64,000 bases of DNA from Turbatrix aceti (GCA_963969345.1 OZ017766.1:6882001-6946000), one strand, 5' to 3'. Positions 43,883 to 55,146 are shown, counted from the stretch's first letter. A program made the numbers and translations. Notes: a model not told the origin generated them from the letters alone.

Positions 43883-45534
43883 TTATTTCTTGACTTTGGC
43901 GATCTTGGCCCTCATCTTGTCCCTGGCAGCGGACTTTGTCTCATCCGCCTCGGTATAGACGATAGACGGCTGCGACATTCGGAAGACTTGAGGCGAGTAG
44001 ATATCCGCTGACGTCACGCTGCTGATTGGAGTCCTGAGTTCGACCGAATCCTGCTCCTGCAAATCTGGCGCGTACTGCAAAAGTTTGCCAATTTTCGGAT
44101 CAGTCTGATCAAAGTACAAATGACCAGACGGCGCGGATTCTGTCTTTTCTTCAGCCTCCTGGATGTCATTGGCGACGGTCGGGAAGGGCACATCCATGTT
44201 GCGTTTTTCTTCGTTGAAGCAATCCGTGATGAGCACAATTTCACCAATGTCGCCGGGGACGCTGCCTTTCACGTAGATGACGTCTTCGAGGGGATTGAGT
44301 CGCAGCACCTGAAGCCCGGTCACCTGACGCCATTCGTAGCCCATGTGCCCTGGCATTCGCTTGCCGGGCCAGACTCGGGCGTCGCCTTTCGATCCGATCG
44401 AACCGATGCGACGATGGGCTTTTGTTGTCCTAAAATGGGTAGTAGTAATAAAATAGATCGAACAATAGTCAAAAAAAGTATAATTTACCCCAAATGTAAA
44501 CCCTAAAAATCATGTTTGTTTAAAAACACCAAAAGTAATACGTTCGTTCTCAAAGTACAGTACTTTTACGACACTTTTGTACAACTTTTAGCACGAAAAC
44601 GAAAAGTAATACACTCGTTATCAAATTACAGTACTTTTATAATACTATTGTACAACTTTTAGCACGAAAACGAAAAGTAACACATTCCATCTCCTAATAC
44701 AGTATTTTATCACCAGTATTTCAACTTTTAGCACGAAAACGATACTTTTGTGTTACTTTTGATCTTTTCCAGCCAAAGTAACATCGGCGCAATACGTTTC
44801 TTTTTGTTTTCGTGTAAAAAGATGTATCAAAGCATAATAAAACCCCAAAACCAACCTGATAGCCGGTAGACCACGCATTCCCCATCGATGCATGCCGCCC
44901 TGGAAGCCCCAATCGACCGTTCGGCCCGAAACGTTGACAAACTGATCGATATTGAAGTGCTGAACCGAAAGTCGGGTTCCCGGATCCAGCAATCCGTCTT
45001 CAGAGACCAGAAAACTGCCAAAATGAGTTTTTCCGCCCAATTCAATGTTTACGGTGATCTGAAATCATAAACAACCGTATTTTACCCCAAAATAATCGCA
45101 AAGGAAAGACTCACCTTGTAATGAGGTCCGTAGCGACCAAAAGCCTTGCGTTTGCCGGTCGGACTGTATTTGTACCACGTGTCAGGATCGACAACGCCCT
45201 GCACCGTTGCATTTGGGCAGTGGATGAGGGTTGACAGAACACGGGTGCCGTCGTTGAGCCACATCGGCTGCATGCCAATCTTGATGCCAACGAGTCCAAC
45301 GCGTCTGGATGTCACGGTATACGATCGGGGTTCAATGGCCCTAGATGGATCGGCAGGCGTGATGCGGTGGACAAAGTTGCGGGCTTCAAGCTGATCGACG
45401 ACATCCCGGACTGCTGGATGCTCGATGTTGAGCGCCGTCCGTGACAGATCCAGTGGCATGCGACGCTTGAACCTCTGTGCCGATAACAGAGGCCGACATC
45501 GGCACAAAAAAGATCCTAGCACGCTGTTTTGCAT
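43883..45534 (-). CDS. MRPL3: Mitochondrial ribosomal protein uL3m
   Basis: Exons 45534-45115, 45058-44856, 44429-43883; about 389 residues. An N-terminal Arg/Leu-rich presequence (LCRCRPLLSAQRFKRR) fits mitochondrial import. L3 hallmarks are SRRVGLVGIKIGMQPMW, then VSGRTVDWGFQGGMHRWGM, then RRIGSIGSKGDARVWPGKRMPGHMG. The Gln of the bacterial-type GGMHR/GHMG loop region is typical of mitochondrial rather than cytosolic L3. The long acidic C-terminal extension (about 100 residues) is usual for animal mitochondrial L3. It is divergent from the S6K-like gene with 599 bases between start codons. Confidence 0.94.
44517..44760. repeat. Intronic tandem repeat, about 80-base unit
   Basis: Three copies of a unit containing CAACTTTTAGCACGAAAACGAAAAGTAA and TACAGTACTTTTA fill intron 2 of the uL3m gene. 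The same unit, inverted, is found in intron 1 of the neighbouring S6K-like gene (46290-46460). Confidence 0.85.
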
Positions 45535-46133
45535 GCCGCAGGGAAAATTATTGAGAACTCAAAAAACAGGATTTTTTACAATGCAAAATATTTTTTCCCG
45601 AAACAGAGTTCGTTGAGCGCACTTTGCCAAGGATTCCCACGAAGACGAAATTGGTGCAAAAAAAGTGAAAAGTGACCTTCAGTTCTGATCAGAACAACGA
45701 ATTTCTTCTTTCATCTCTTTTTTTCGGGGCCTACGATGTCGAAGAAAAAAAACATCCCCCAAAAATGATCGACGTGCAATAACGATTTTTGACTACCGTA
45801 AAAAACAAAAAAAATTGACCCCTAAAATGGCGCAGAAGCAAAAAAAGCAAAAACAAACGTCACCACACGAATCAGAGCTATTCGCTGTCCGCTGCTGCTG
45901 CATGTTTTTGAGTGAAAGTCATTTTTTTTGCGTTCCGTTCTCCTAGGCCACGAAAATTGACCATCGCAACGTCGACGGCCCGTCATCAGCATCGTCATCT
46001 TTTTTTTTCACTGTCGTTGTCATTGCGCGTGTTGGGGTTCATATTTTTCTCCTCCTCCCCACTGTTTTGATCTCTTTTCCAGCCAAAGTAATCGGTTTTT
46101 ACCGTCGTTTCTACCGTATCACCGTCGGCAGTC
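45535..46133. promoter_or_regulatory. Shared upstream region of uL3m and S6K-like genes
   Basis: The 599 bases between two divergent start codons must hold both promoters. I see no convincing extra exon and no clear TATA box; the position alone supports the call. Confidence 0.4.
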
Positions 46134-48408
46134 ATGGTCATATCGTCTGTCATCGAGCAATTCGCTTTTTTACCTCCTTCTAGGTGAGTTGGATCGTTTT
46201 CGTGCTCAAAGATGGAAAAAAACTGATGGTAAAACACTGTAATTTGAGGTCTTGCGACAAAAAATCAATGAAAGGACTTTGCTTTGAGTTAGCGGAACCG
46301 TTTTCGTGCTAAAAGTTGTACAAAAGTGTCGTAAGAATACTGTAATTTGAAAGCGATTATATTACTTTTCGTTTCCGTGCTGAAAGTTGTGCAGAAGTAT
46401 CGTAAAAGTACTGTAATTTTATAACAAGGGTATTACTTTTCGTTTTCGTGCTAAAAGTAAAAAAAATAATCGTAAAAATATATTTTATACTGAATAAAAT
46501 GTTCAATTTTTTTTTCAGTTACCTTTCGGCTCCGTCATCCAAAGAAACGTTCGAAAACTTTGCGCCGAGAGCTTTGCTTGGATCGGGTGGCTTTGGCAAG
46601 GTTTTTCTCGCTACCAAGATTGCAGGCCCAAATGTCGGACAGATGTTTGCGATCAAAGCGATTTCGAAGGAAATGTTGTCGAGAAAAGTCAACAATCTGC
46701 GAAATGCCCGTACTGAGCGTGCCATTCTCGGTGAACTCAACGTGGGTTTTTTTTATTGTTAGGAAAAAAATACCCATGTTTTTTTCTTTTTTTTTCAGAA
46801 TCACTTTGTCTGCCGACTGTCGTACGCTTTCCACTCAAACTGTCACCTTTTTCTCGTCATGGAATTTCTCCAGGGCGGCGACCTGTACAATTTGTTGACG
46901 AGGTATCAAAAAATTTCACCGAAAGCAGCCCAGTTTTATGCCGTCGAAATGATTCTTGCGATCGAGTACATCCACTCGTTGGGCATCATGCACCGTGATC
47001 TGAAGCCTGAGAACGTCATGCTTGACCGGGAAGGTGGGCTTTTTGAATTTTACGGTCGATTACGGTATTTTTTCAATTTTACGGTCGATTACGGTATTTT
47101 TTCAATTTTACGGTCGATTACGGTATTTTTTCAATTTTACGGTCTGTTACGGTGTGTTTTTACAATTTCACAGCCGGTTACGGTGTTTTTTTTTAATTTT
47201 TTTGCCCGGCCACGTTTTTTTTCAATTTTACGGGCGTTTACTGTATTTTTTGAATTTTACAGTCCGTTACGGTGTTTTTTTTCAATTCCCAACCGGTTAC
47301 GGTATTTTTTCAATCTTATACGATTTTTTTTCAATTTTACACTCGATTACGTCTTTTTTTTTCCGTTTTTAGGCCACATCAAGTTGACGGACTTCGGGCT
47401 AGCGAGAAAGCTGAGCCTACCAAAGGAAAAACTCAAATCAACGTCCGGAACCCGGGAATACATGGCCCCAGACGTAATCCGGTGCAAGGGATACACTCTG
47501 ATCGCTGATTGGTGGTCGTTTGGTGCCATCGTCTATAATCTAGTCGTCGGCGAACCACCCTTCGGACTCAGAGACAGACTCACGGCTGCTGAATACGATC
47601 AACGGATTCTTCATGACACAATTTCGTTTCCGATCAGGATGGGGCGTACTCTGAAATCCTTCCTCAGCGACGTCCTTCAACGTTTTCCCTCACGGCGTCT
47701 CGGCTATCGACGGGGAGCGACGGATTTCAAGAGGCACGCGTTTTTCGGCAATATTAACTGGGAAATTGCTGCTGCTCGGGGGGTGAGTTTATAAATTTTT
47801 TTTTTAAATTTATAAAAAAATAAAAAATGTTCAAATAAAATTTAAAAAAATTGTAAAAATGTAATGAAAAAATTTTTGAATCAAAAAAAAATTTAAAAAA
47901 AAATTGAAATGTTTTTATTTTAGGAACAAATTTTAGAAATTTTTTTTTATTTAAAAAACAAATTTTAGAAACAGAAGAAAAAATAATGAAAAATCGAAAA
48001 AAAAATTTTTTTCGTTAAAAAAAGATTTTTTATTTTTTTTGAATTTTAAAAATTGGTATCCAAAATGTTGAATGAAATTTTTTTAATTAGAATTTTAAAA
48101 AATTTAAAGAAAATTTTCTAAAATTCATAAATTTTCTAAAAAAAATTCTAAAAATTTTATAAAATTTTCTAAAAAAAATTTAAAATTTCTATTTTTTTTT
48201 AATTTTATTTTTATTTTTTTTCCAGTTGGAGCCACCATTCGTCAGCATCTACGAATCCCCCTCCGACGTCCGCAACTTTGACCCCACATTCACCACCCAG
48301 GCTGTCGAACTCCCCGCTTCAACGCCACCCGCGAGTTTGAATTTCTGCGAAGATCCCTTCTTTGACTTCTACTACGATGAATTCAACAGCCAGCAAGTGG
48401 CCAACTGA
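46134..48408 (+). CDS. S6K-like AGC-family serine/threonine kinase
   Basis: Exons 46134-46183, 46519-46741, 46799-47033, 47373-47782, 48226-48408; about 366 residues. Kinase motifs: GSGGFGKV glycine loop, AIKAIS lysine, HRDLKPENVM catalytic loop, DFGLARK, GTREYMAPD (APE is APD) and DWWSFGAIVY. After the lobe, FFGNINWE...LEPPFVSIYESPSDVRNFDPTF is the AGC C-tail of the S6K/RSK type. The C-terminal hydrophobic motif looks like PFFDFYYDEF: FxxF is kept but the usual phosphorylated Ser/Thr is Tyr. The N-terminus is very short compared with p70 S6K and there is no C-terminal autoinhibitory tail. Intron 3 is a minisatellite and intron 4 is nearly pure A/T. Close alternative: a divergent RSK-type single-domain kinase. 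Confidence 0.82.
46285..46462. repeat. Inverted counterpart of the uL3m intron repeat
   Basis: Two and a half units of TTTTCGTGCTAAAAGTTGTACAAAAGT and ATTACTTTTCGTTT lie in S6K-like intron 1, the reverse complement of the units at 44517-44760. Confidence 0.85.
47044..47352. repeat. Intronic minisatellite, about 28-30 base unit
   Basis: The unit TTTTACGGTCGATTACGGTATTTTTTCAA is repeated about ten times with growing divergence and fills intron 3 of the S6K-like gene. The unit is open in some frames and so can look like coding sequence rich in Phe/Tyr/Arg. Confidence 0.92.
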
Positions 48409-49067
48409 ATTCATGGCGGATGTGCTCCATTACCTGTATACTCCATCTTCCCTCCCTTCACCCCAGAAACCAGAGACTCTCCATCCTAATCGCAACGACG
48501 ACGGGTGACAAATTCTACAAATGAAATGAATTCAAATCAAATCGTGTGTTATATTTTGATAACCTCAGTGCCCCACAAAATCGTTGTTTCTTTTTTGCAC
48601 ACAAAAAAAGTTGTCGCAAAGAATTCGGGCAGATTACGTGTACGTTTTTTGTTAACAAAAAGAAATAAAGAATGTTGCTTTCAAGTATTATATTACTATT
48701 ATATTTGATTCGAAAAAAATCACAAAATATTCCGTTCCCAGACGGAGCGAGAGCAAATTTTTGGAAATCGAAACAGCGAAAGATTAAAATTTCAAATATC
48801 GCAATTTGACAACAAATATCGCAATTTGCACACAAATGTATTTTTTATCAGCAAAACAGACAACGTTCACTCTTCCTTCTTTTCAACATCATTGATTTTA
48901 CACCTGAAGCAGCCAAATAATCCGTTTCAGATTTGTTTTGCCGTAAAAGAGAAAAAGTAAACGCGGGCAACAAGAATTTTGTTCCATTTGTTTTTGTGAT
49001 TTTTTGACAAACAAAGCAGCAAACAACTTTTTTGTTACGCGTACTGCACATTTCGCGCTTTTTTTTG
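48409..49067. other. 3' flank of the S6K-like gene, intergenic
   Basis: No gene is supported. The sequence is A/T-rich with runs such as ACAAATATCGCAATTTG repeated at 48796-48830. Confidence 0.4.
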
Positions 49068-49140
49068 TAATTTATTTATTTATTTATTTATTTATTTCAC
49101 CATTACTCAGTGGTTAGTTATCATTAGACCAGATGTTAGG
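49068..49140 (-). mobile_element. Second copy of the (AAAT)n-tailed retroelement 3' end
   Basis: Read on the minus strand, the GGTCTAATGATAACTAACCACTG core runs into a tail of seven AAAT units. It shares about 43 bases with 8035-8080 and then diverges. Confidence 0.5.
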
Positions 49141-49396
49141 AGGCACAAATGATGTCCACGTAGGTGTAAATGTCTCGATTCGTTTTGGGCGCGATTTCTT
49201 CTTCCCATCGTTGCTGTGGTCTGGTTTTCGTCTTGTTTTTTTTGTAAATTGATAGTTTATTCGCTTTTTTAGTCATCTGCGGAGCTCTGATTGATATGGA
49301 TAGTAAGTTTTAGCTTTTGATCATTTTATTATGTACTAAAATCTTGTTTTTAGAGAGCAACTTTCTTATACAAAATTATTATTTATTTCTTCCAGA

Positions 49397-50042
49397 AATG
49401 CCCGAAATGAAAAACACAACAGCGTGAAAACGGGTTCTACCACGAAAAAACACAAGTTTGTTATTTCGGCGGTTTTTTTGAAAATTCCATAAAACTTTCT
49501 TTTTTTTCAGAAAACCCAAAATCAAAACTGATGATGAGGACGACGACTTTTTGGATTGTGGCGACGAGAAGTACGAATGTCCGATTTGCCTGACCGAGCA
49601 GTTTGTCAACACCGGCAGAGTCACCTGTTCGGATTACTTCGGCGACAACGAGTCTCCCGAAAAGCACTCGACTTGCATTCCCTGCTTCCGAAAATGGGCC
49701 CACACGGCAGATGCCCATGGCGTCGCTCGTGGCGGCATTGGCATGGATTGTCCCTACGAATGCAAAAATGTTGTCCTCATCTGTGAGTTTACCAATTTTA
49801 AGCGAATTTTGGCGTTTCCACACCTGTTTTTTTCAGCAAAATACTTCCGCTGCGTCGACGACGAAAAAATGGAATCCCTCATGCGTCAGATGCAGCGTCG
49901 GTGCATCGTGGACGCCGCGATGCCGGATTACGTTCGCTGCATCAATTGCGCCGAGTTTGTCCCACGTGCAGTAGTCACTCTAACTACGGAACGGGGCGTT
50001 AAAAATGAAAATAATAAATTTACGTTTTTTAGAAACAGGTAA
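49397..50042 (+). CDS. RING-domain protein, incomplete model
   Basis: Exons supported: 49397-49455, 49511-49782 and from 49837. The frame reads KTGSTTKKHKKPKIKTDDED, then a RING-like block CPICLTEQFVNTGRVTC...HSTCIPCFRKW...CPYEC, then SKYFRCVDDEKMESLMRQMQRRC and CINCAEFVP. The spacing recalls the first RING of RBR (RING-between-RING) ligases and the helix that follows, but no IBR or second RING is found. The true start exon is uncertain: ATGGATA/GTAAGT at 49296 is a candidate but does not keep phase. The 3' end is also uncertain; the open frame stops at 50042 after a weak donor. It may be a truncated gene. Confidence 0.5.
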
Positions 50043-50446
50043 TTTTAGTTTTTGGCCTAATATTTTTTCTCGACGCGATAAAAAGGTCTTGCAACGAAAA
50101 AACTGTTCCGCAATGAAAAATGGTTTCGCCTCGGTCTTGCAACGAAAAAAAAACGAAGAAAAACTTTGCACCCTGAAAGCTGAAAGGGAGTTAGTGAAAC
50201 GTGACGCACATTGCATTCTTTAGTGCTACGCGTGCGGCGTCTTTAGTGAAACGTGCGGCGTTTTTAGTGAAACGTTTTTAGTGAAGCGCCCCTTTTTTTT
50301 CACAAATCGTCCAAAAACCGACAGTTTACCACGATATTCTAATATTAGTCACGAAAACACTTTGTACAACACCACGTGCCGTCGTCCGTGGAAAACAGTC
50401 AACGACGGCATAAAGGGAGGGCAGGTCGTATGTACTATGTATGTTT
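50043..50446. repeat. Short tandem repeats downstream of the RING gene
   Basis: GGTCTTGCAACGAAAAA occurs twice (50085, 50139). At 50190-50288 the words TTTAGTGAAACGTGCGGCG and TTTTTAGTGAAACG recur four to five times. No coding function is supported. Confidence 0.6.
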
Positions 50447-53400
50447 TTACCTGGCAGAAGACGAGGCGTAGGGGATGACCTGGTGACCGTCCGGCCGCGG
50501 AGGACGGTTGAAGAGTCTTCGAATGGAAAATGCTCCTCCACCTCCTCCTCCGCCGGGCACAAACTTTTGGTGGGGCGAACCGGGTGAGAGGGGGGAGACC
50601 GGAGAAGTCGGGCTTTCAAGGCCGACCGAAGCGCGACTGAGGGCATGCGACGACCGAGGAGGGCCGTCTGGGGATCGAAGAGTCACCGGCGAGGCCGGAC
50701 GACCGCTGCCGACCAGTTTTTTGAGCCACGCGACGTCGACGCCCAGCGTGTGACGCGCTATGGACCCCCGAGCGTGGTGGCCTTTTTTGCCCTTCGCCTT
50801 GGGCGTCGCTCGGGTGGGGGAGTTGAGCTCGGGTATCTCTTCGTAGGGCGATCGCGTGGATCTCGGCAGAGGGGGTCGGTGGGGTGAACCCTTGGGCTTT
50901 GTTTTTGCCGGGGAAGTGAGCTCGGTGGGGATGTCAGAAGGCGTTTTTAGGACGTCTTTGAACACTGAGACTTTCTCTTCGGCGACTACGGTTACCCGGG
51001 TGCTGGCGTACGGCATCGGACGGCAGAAGAGGGCTGAAGCGTTCACGGCTTGGTCGATGGGGGCGATGGATCGCTCCGGGACAGGGGCGAGAGGGGTTTC
51101 GACGAGCTCGGATTCGAAATCGGGCTCAGCTTCGTGATCGTCGTCGAAGACGCCGACTTTGAACGCGACGACCGATGCGTGATCCAGTTTTCCGGGCATC
51201 TGAAATTTTTTTGTTTAGGAAAAATAACAAAATACAGTTTCTTTTAAATTTTTTTAAATTTCGAACTTTTGGAATAAAAACTAAAAAAGTTTTTTTTGAT
51301 TTATGAATGTCTAAAAAATTTTCATAGCATCTGAAAACTTTTTTTGTTTTTGAAAAAAATTAAATTTTCCGATTTTTTGAATTTGAAATTTGAAATTTTT
51401 AAATTCAAAATTCTGTAACTTTGGATTTTTTTGTTCAAATTCTGAATTAAAAAAAATAATTCCATAATTTTAATTACAAAAATTGTTTTTTTTAAATAAA
51501 ATTTTTTTAGGAACGTTAGAATTTTATATTTTTTAATTTTAAATTTTTTTTTTTGACTTTGAAAAACAATTTTGAGGAATCCAAATTTTTTTATTTAGAA
51601 AAATGTTAGTTTTTCTAATTTTCTATTTTTTCTTTTTTTTTCATTTTAAAAATTAAAATTTTTTCTGTTTTTTTTCCATTTTGATGACACTTACGTCGAG
51701 AATCATGGACCGGATCATCTGGCGACGAATGCGTTCCTCCGACTTGGAGGGCATCTTGGCGCGGTAGAGTTCCGGATCTTCCAGGGTGCGTCGCTTTGCA
51801 CTAAAATTCAAAAATTCAAAAAATTCAAACCCCATAAAAAAATGCCAAAAAAAAACTCACGCAGAAAGCTGATGCGCAAACGTCATGAGATTCTTGCAGA
51901 CATCGGCAGCCGTGATTGCATTCTTCGACCCTCCGCCTTCGGTGTGCTGCGAAGACGGCGTGCCAAGACCGGATTCCGTGTCTTCTTCGTCGTGGGAGTC
52001 AAATAACTGTTCACCGCTGAGATTTCCGTCAAAAACAAACTGTCCTCCCAGACGGGTGATTCCGTGCGTTATGACATCCGCCATCCGGGCAAGCATGAGT
52101 TCGTGTCTCTCGGGAGCGTTGACCGACGGTGTCGTTGCGTTGCACCGTCTCCGGGACGGTACAGCTGGCAGATACGGTTTTGCAGGCTTAGCGGGACATT
52201 TTGCGGAAACCGCTTCCCGAATTCTTGTCCCGTTTTTTTCGGTTTGGGTTACGGAGAACGAAAAAACGTTTTCCTTCTCGATTTCTGGTTTTTTCGCGGA
52301 ACAGAATTTTCCGACAACCGGGTCGAAATTGTCGGAAATCCCGTCGGAGGTGATAAAAACGACGTCGCCTTCCTGGACAAAAGTCATCGAACAGGTGAGG
52401 TTATGAAGCTGTGGGTTACGTCCGTCGACCGGTCCAAGCGCCCCACCTGCATCTCGCATGTCTCTGATTTGTGCTATGTCATGGCTGGCCTGGGTGACCT
52501 CCCGCACTCCGTAGGCCGGGTTGTACACGAAGCAGAGCGAGTCCCCGACATTGCACACGCAGAGAACGTAACTTTCAGAATCCCTGATCGGCGTGACGAC
52601 AGCGACGCAGAGCGTGGTAAGAGCCCCGCCCTCCTGAAGGATGAGTGTGTGTCCCGCGTGGAAAGCGCCCAGCATGCTGTGGAAGACGTCGGTGGTCGTC
52701 TTGAATCGGCCCTCTTCGACGGCCTCGTTCAGGTGATCGAGTGCGCCCCGAACCGCGCACCTGGCTGCCAGACGGGATCCGACGCCCCAGTTTACGCCGT
52801 CTGCGAGGGCCATGAGTGCGTTGTTTTCGCGCGCAATGATGGCAAAGACGTCGGCGATGGGAGTGCCTGCGCGTTGATTTGATATTGGATGCTTTTCGTA
52901 GAGCGAAGTTGACGCGCCGAACGAACGTCCGGTATGGGGACGGGCCCAGTTGAGATCACGGGTGCTGCTGCACGATGGCACGAGGTCGTCGACGTTGAAT
53001 CCGAGTGCCTCGATGGATTTTGAACTCGTCATGCCTCCGGGCGAGACGGGATTGTCAAAATCTTCGTCGTAAGAGCTGAGACTCAGTTCATCGTCCAGAT
53101 TTGCGATTCGGACAAGCGGGGCCTGGCGGACGCCTTGCACGTTTGTTACACCGCCTTCAGGACCCGTGACACTGCTCCGGATTCTTTTGTCCAGGGCACC
53201 GAGTTTGATAACAGGCAGGTCCAGACCAGTTTTTCCTAAAATTTAAATTAATGTTTATTTATGAACTATTTTTGACCAAAAAAATGAGTCAGACAACATT
53301 TTTTGATTTTTTATATGAAATTTTGGCAAAACAAGAATTTTCTACAGATAGAAAGTTTTACTGTAGCAACTTGAGACAAAGTTACGGTATACAAAAATCC

Positions 53401-54228
53401 AGGTTTTGCCATTTTTGACCAATTTTGGAACGTTGCCGCAAAAAAAAACTTCGGCATTTCCTAAATTGGAAAAATATGAGGTTTTCAGTTTGAAAAATGC
53501 CGAAGTTGGAAATTGTGCTTTTGCCATTTTAGACGATTTTTGGCACGTTGTAGGTACAAAATTACGGTACTAAATGAAAGCCGAGGTAAAAATTGATGGA
53601 CGTTTTTTTTGTGGAAAACTTTAAAAAATATAAAAATGTAGGGTTACTACGTTGAAAAATGCCGAAACAAATGTTGCCATTGTGACTTTTAAAAAAATGC
53701 AATTTTCGGCATTTTTCAAGGTGATAACCCAATATTTTTATATTTTTCTGAAATTCTCCATCAAAAATCACGTCGACCAATTTTTTCCCCGGGCTTTGGA
53801 AATGCCGTAGTTTTATTAGCTGCAACGTGCCAAAAATCGTCAAAAACGCGATTTCCGGCAACCTAACTCTGCCATAATATGGCTCATTTTGGTACATTTT
53901 CCAGAACAAACTTTTTCATACCAAAAGCGACCTTTTGGCTAAATTTTATAAAAAATTTCAAAAAAAAATTTCAAAAAAGTAGTCTTTGTCATTGAGATTT
54001 CCACTCACCGGAGTACGTCTCAGGCACATCGGCTTTGCGATGTGGTCTGCCGCTAAGCATGCGATCGTAAATCAGCTCGCTGTGCTCCATGGCATTGTCG
54101 GGTGGCGGTGGAGAGTCGTCGCGGGACAGCTGGGCTCCGTTAGCATTGCCAGCAGAGTCATTTCCGCCGGAAAACGTCGTTTTCAGAAGTCCACGAACCC
54201 GCTTCCGTAGGAACGACGACATGCTCAT
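50447..54228 (-). CDS. PP2C-like domain-containing protein
   Basis: Exons 54228-54009, 53235-51861, 51800-51695, 51199-50447; about 817 residues. The PPM/PP2C fold is in exon 2: ALADGVNWGVGSRLAARCAVRG (PP2C metal-site region with DG but no DGHGG), CVCNVGDSLCFVYNP, and EGDVVFITSDGISDNFDPVVG. It matches the pattern of the animal PP2C-like proteins exemplified by Drosophila CG9801, which are expected to be weak or inactive phosphatases. Exon 3 is a basic helix (AKRRTLEDPELYRAKMPSK). Exon 4 is low-complexity, Ser/Pro/Arg-rich and probably disordered. The final AGG-TAA could alternatively be a donor (AG/GTAAAA). Intron 1 is filled by a family A palindrome. Confidence 0.85.
53310..53968. repeat. 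Intronic long palindrome, family A, copy 4
   Basis: This copy lies in intron 1 of the PP2C-like gene (53236-54008). The inverted arms share TTGACCAATTTTGGAACG/CGTGCCAAAAATCGTCAA and GAAAAATGCCGAAA with the other three copies. It appears to contain an extra partial copy of the left arm (53310-53500). Confidence 0.75.
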
Positions 54229-54691
54229 GGATGCTCAAATAAAAATATTCGTACGGCAGCCGATAAAAAAAAGGGCAGCAAAATTCAAAAACAGTCCAAA
54301 TCCAAATTATTCCATGTGGATTCGGAACGGTGATTTTTACTGTCTGAAAAAAATGGGTGAACCGTAAAACTAAACAAAAAAAACCGTTCGTTTGGGCCTC
54401 AAAGAGGTCGTAAAGTGCCAGTCACGCCGTAAAACAGTTAAAAAAAAGGCTAAATTGAAGGAAAAGGGAGAAAACGCGTTCCGTGTGGTTGCTTTCACAC
54501 TGGAGGGCAATAAAGCGGTAGCCATGGCTCATTGGATTTAAATAAAGGGAAAAACCGACGAAAAATGAGAGGAAGTGGAAAAAAATAGCTGCCAACCCTT
54601 CCAGGTGGGAAAAGCAGGGGGATGTGGAATGCTCATGCATGCAGTTTGTTTTGCAGGTGCCAGTTGCTTCTGCGGAGGATGGATAATGACC
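54229..54691. other. Upstream flank of the PP2C-like gene
   Basis: The promoter and leader of the leftward gene should lie here. No further exon is supported. Confidence 0.4.
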
Positions 54692-55146
54692 ATGGTGCAA
54701 GGATAGGCGAACAGCCGTTTTTTGTGTCCGAACGAACACGAACAATTCGTTAATTTTGTTCGAGAAATCGAACGAACGGGAACATTTTTGTCAGTGTTCG
54801 CGAACAACACGAACGAACAACGAACAGGTTTTTAGCATATTTTATACAAATTTTGTCCGAACTGGGCATAAAAACGTAAACTTCGGTACTATTCACGTTT
54901 TTGGTGACAGTTTTCCTACACTTTTTATTGCCGTAGGGAATTGACACTATTTGCCATTTTTGAAAAAATAACATCAATTTCGGCACCATTAAACTGATTT
55001 TACCTAAATTTTTGTTCGTTTTATCTGTTCTGAAAATTTATATTTGTTCGCGAACAAATTCGAACAATACAAATCTGTTCTCGAACAAACACGAACGCAA
55101 AAATTTGAATTTGTTCGTGAACAAACTTAAACGAACGCGAACCTGA
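54692..55146. mobile_element. hAT-type MITE family B, older copy
   Basis: The same body as the 26092 element (AACTGGGCATAAAAACGTAAACTTCGGTAC, TTATTGCCGTAGGGAATTGACAC), with GTTCG/CGAAC arms. TAATGACC occurs at both flanks (54684-54691 and 55147-55154), fitting an 8-base target duplication, although the terminal inverted repeats are eroded. Confidence 0.75.
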
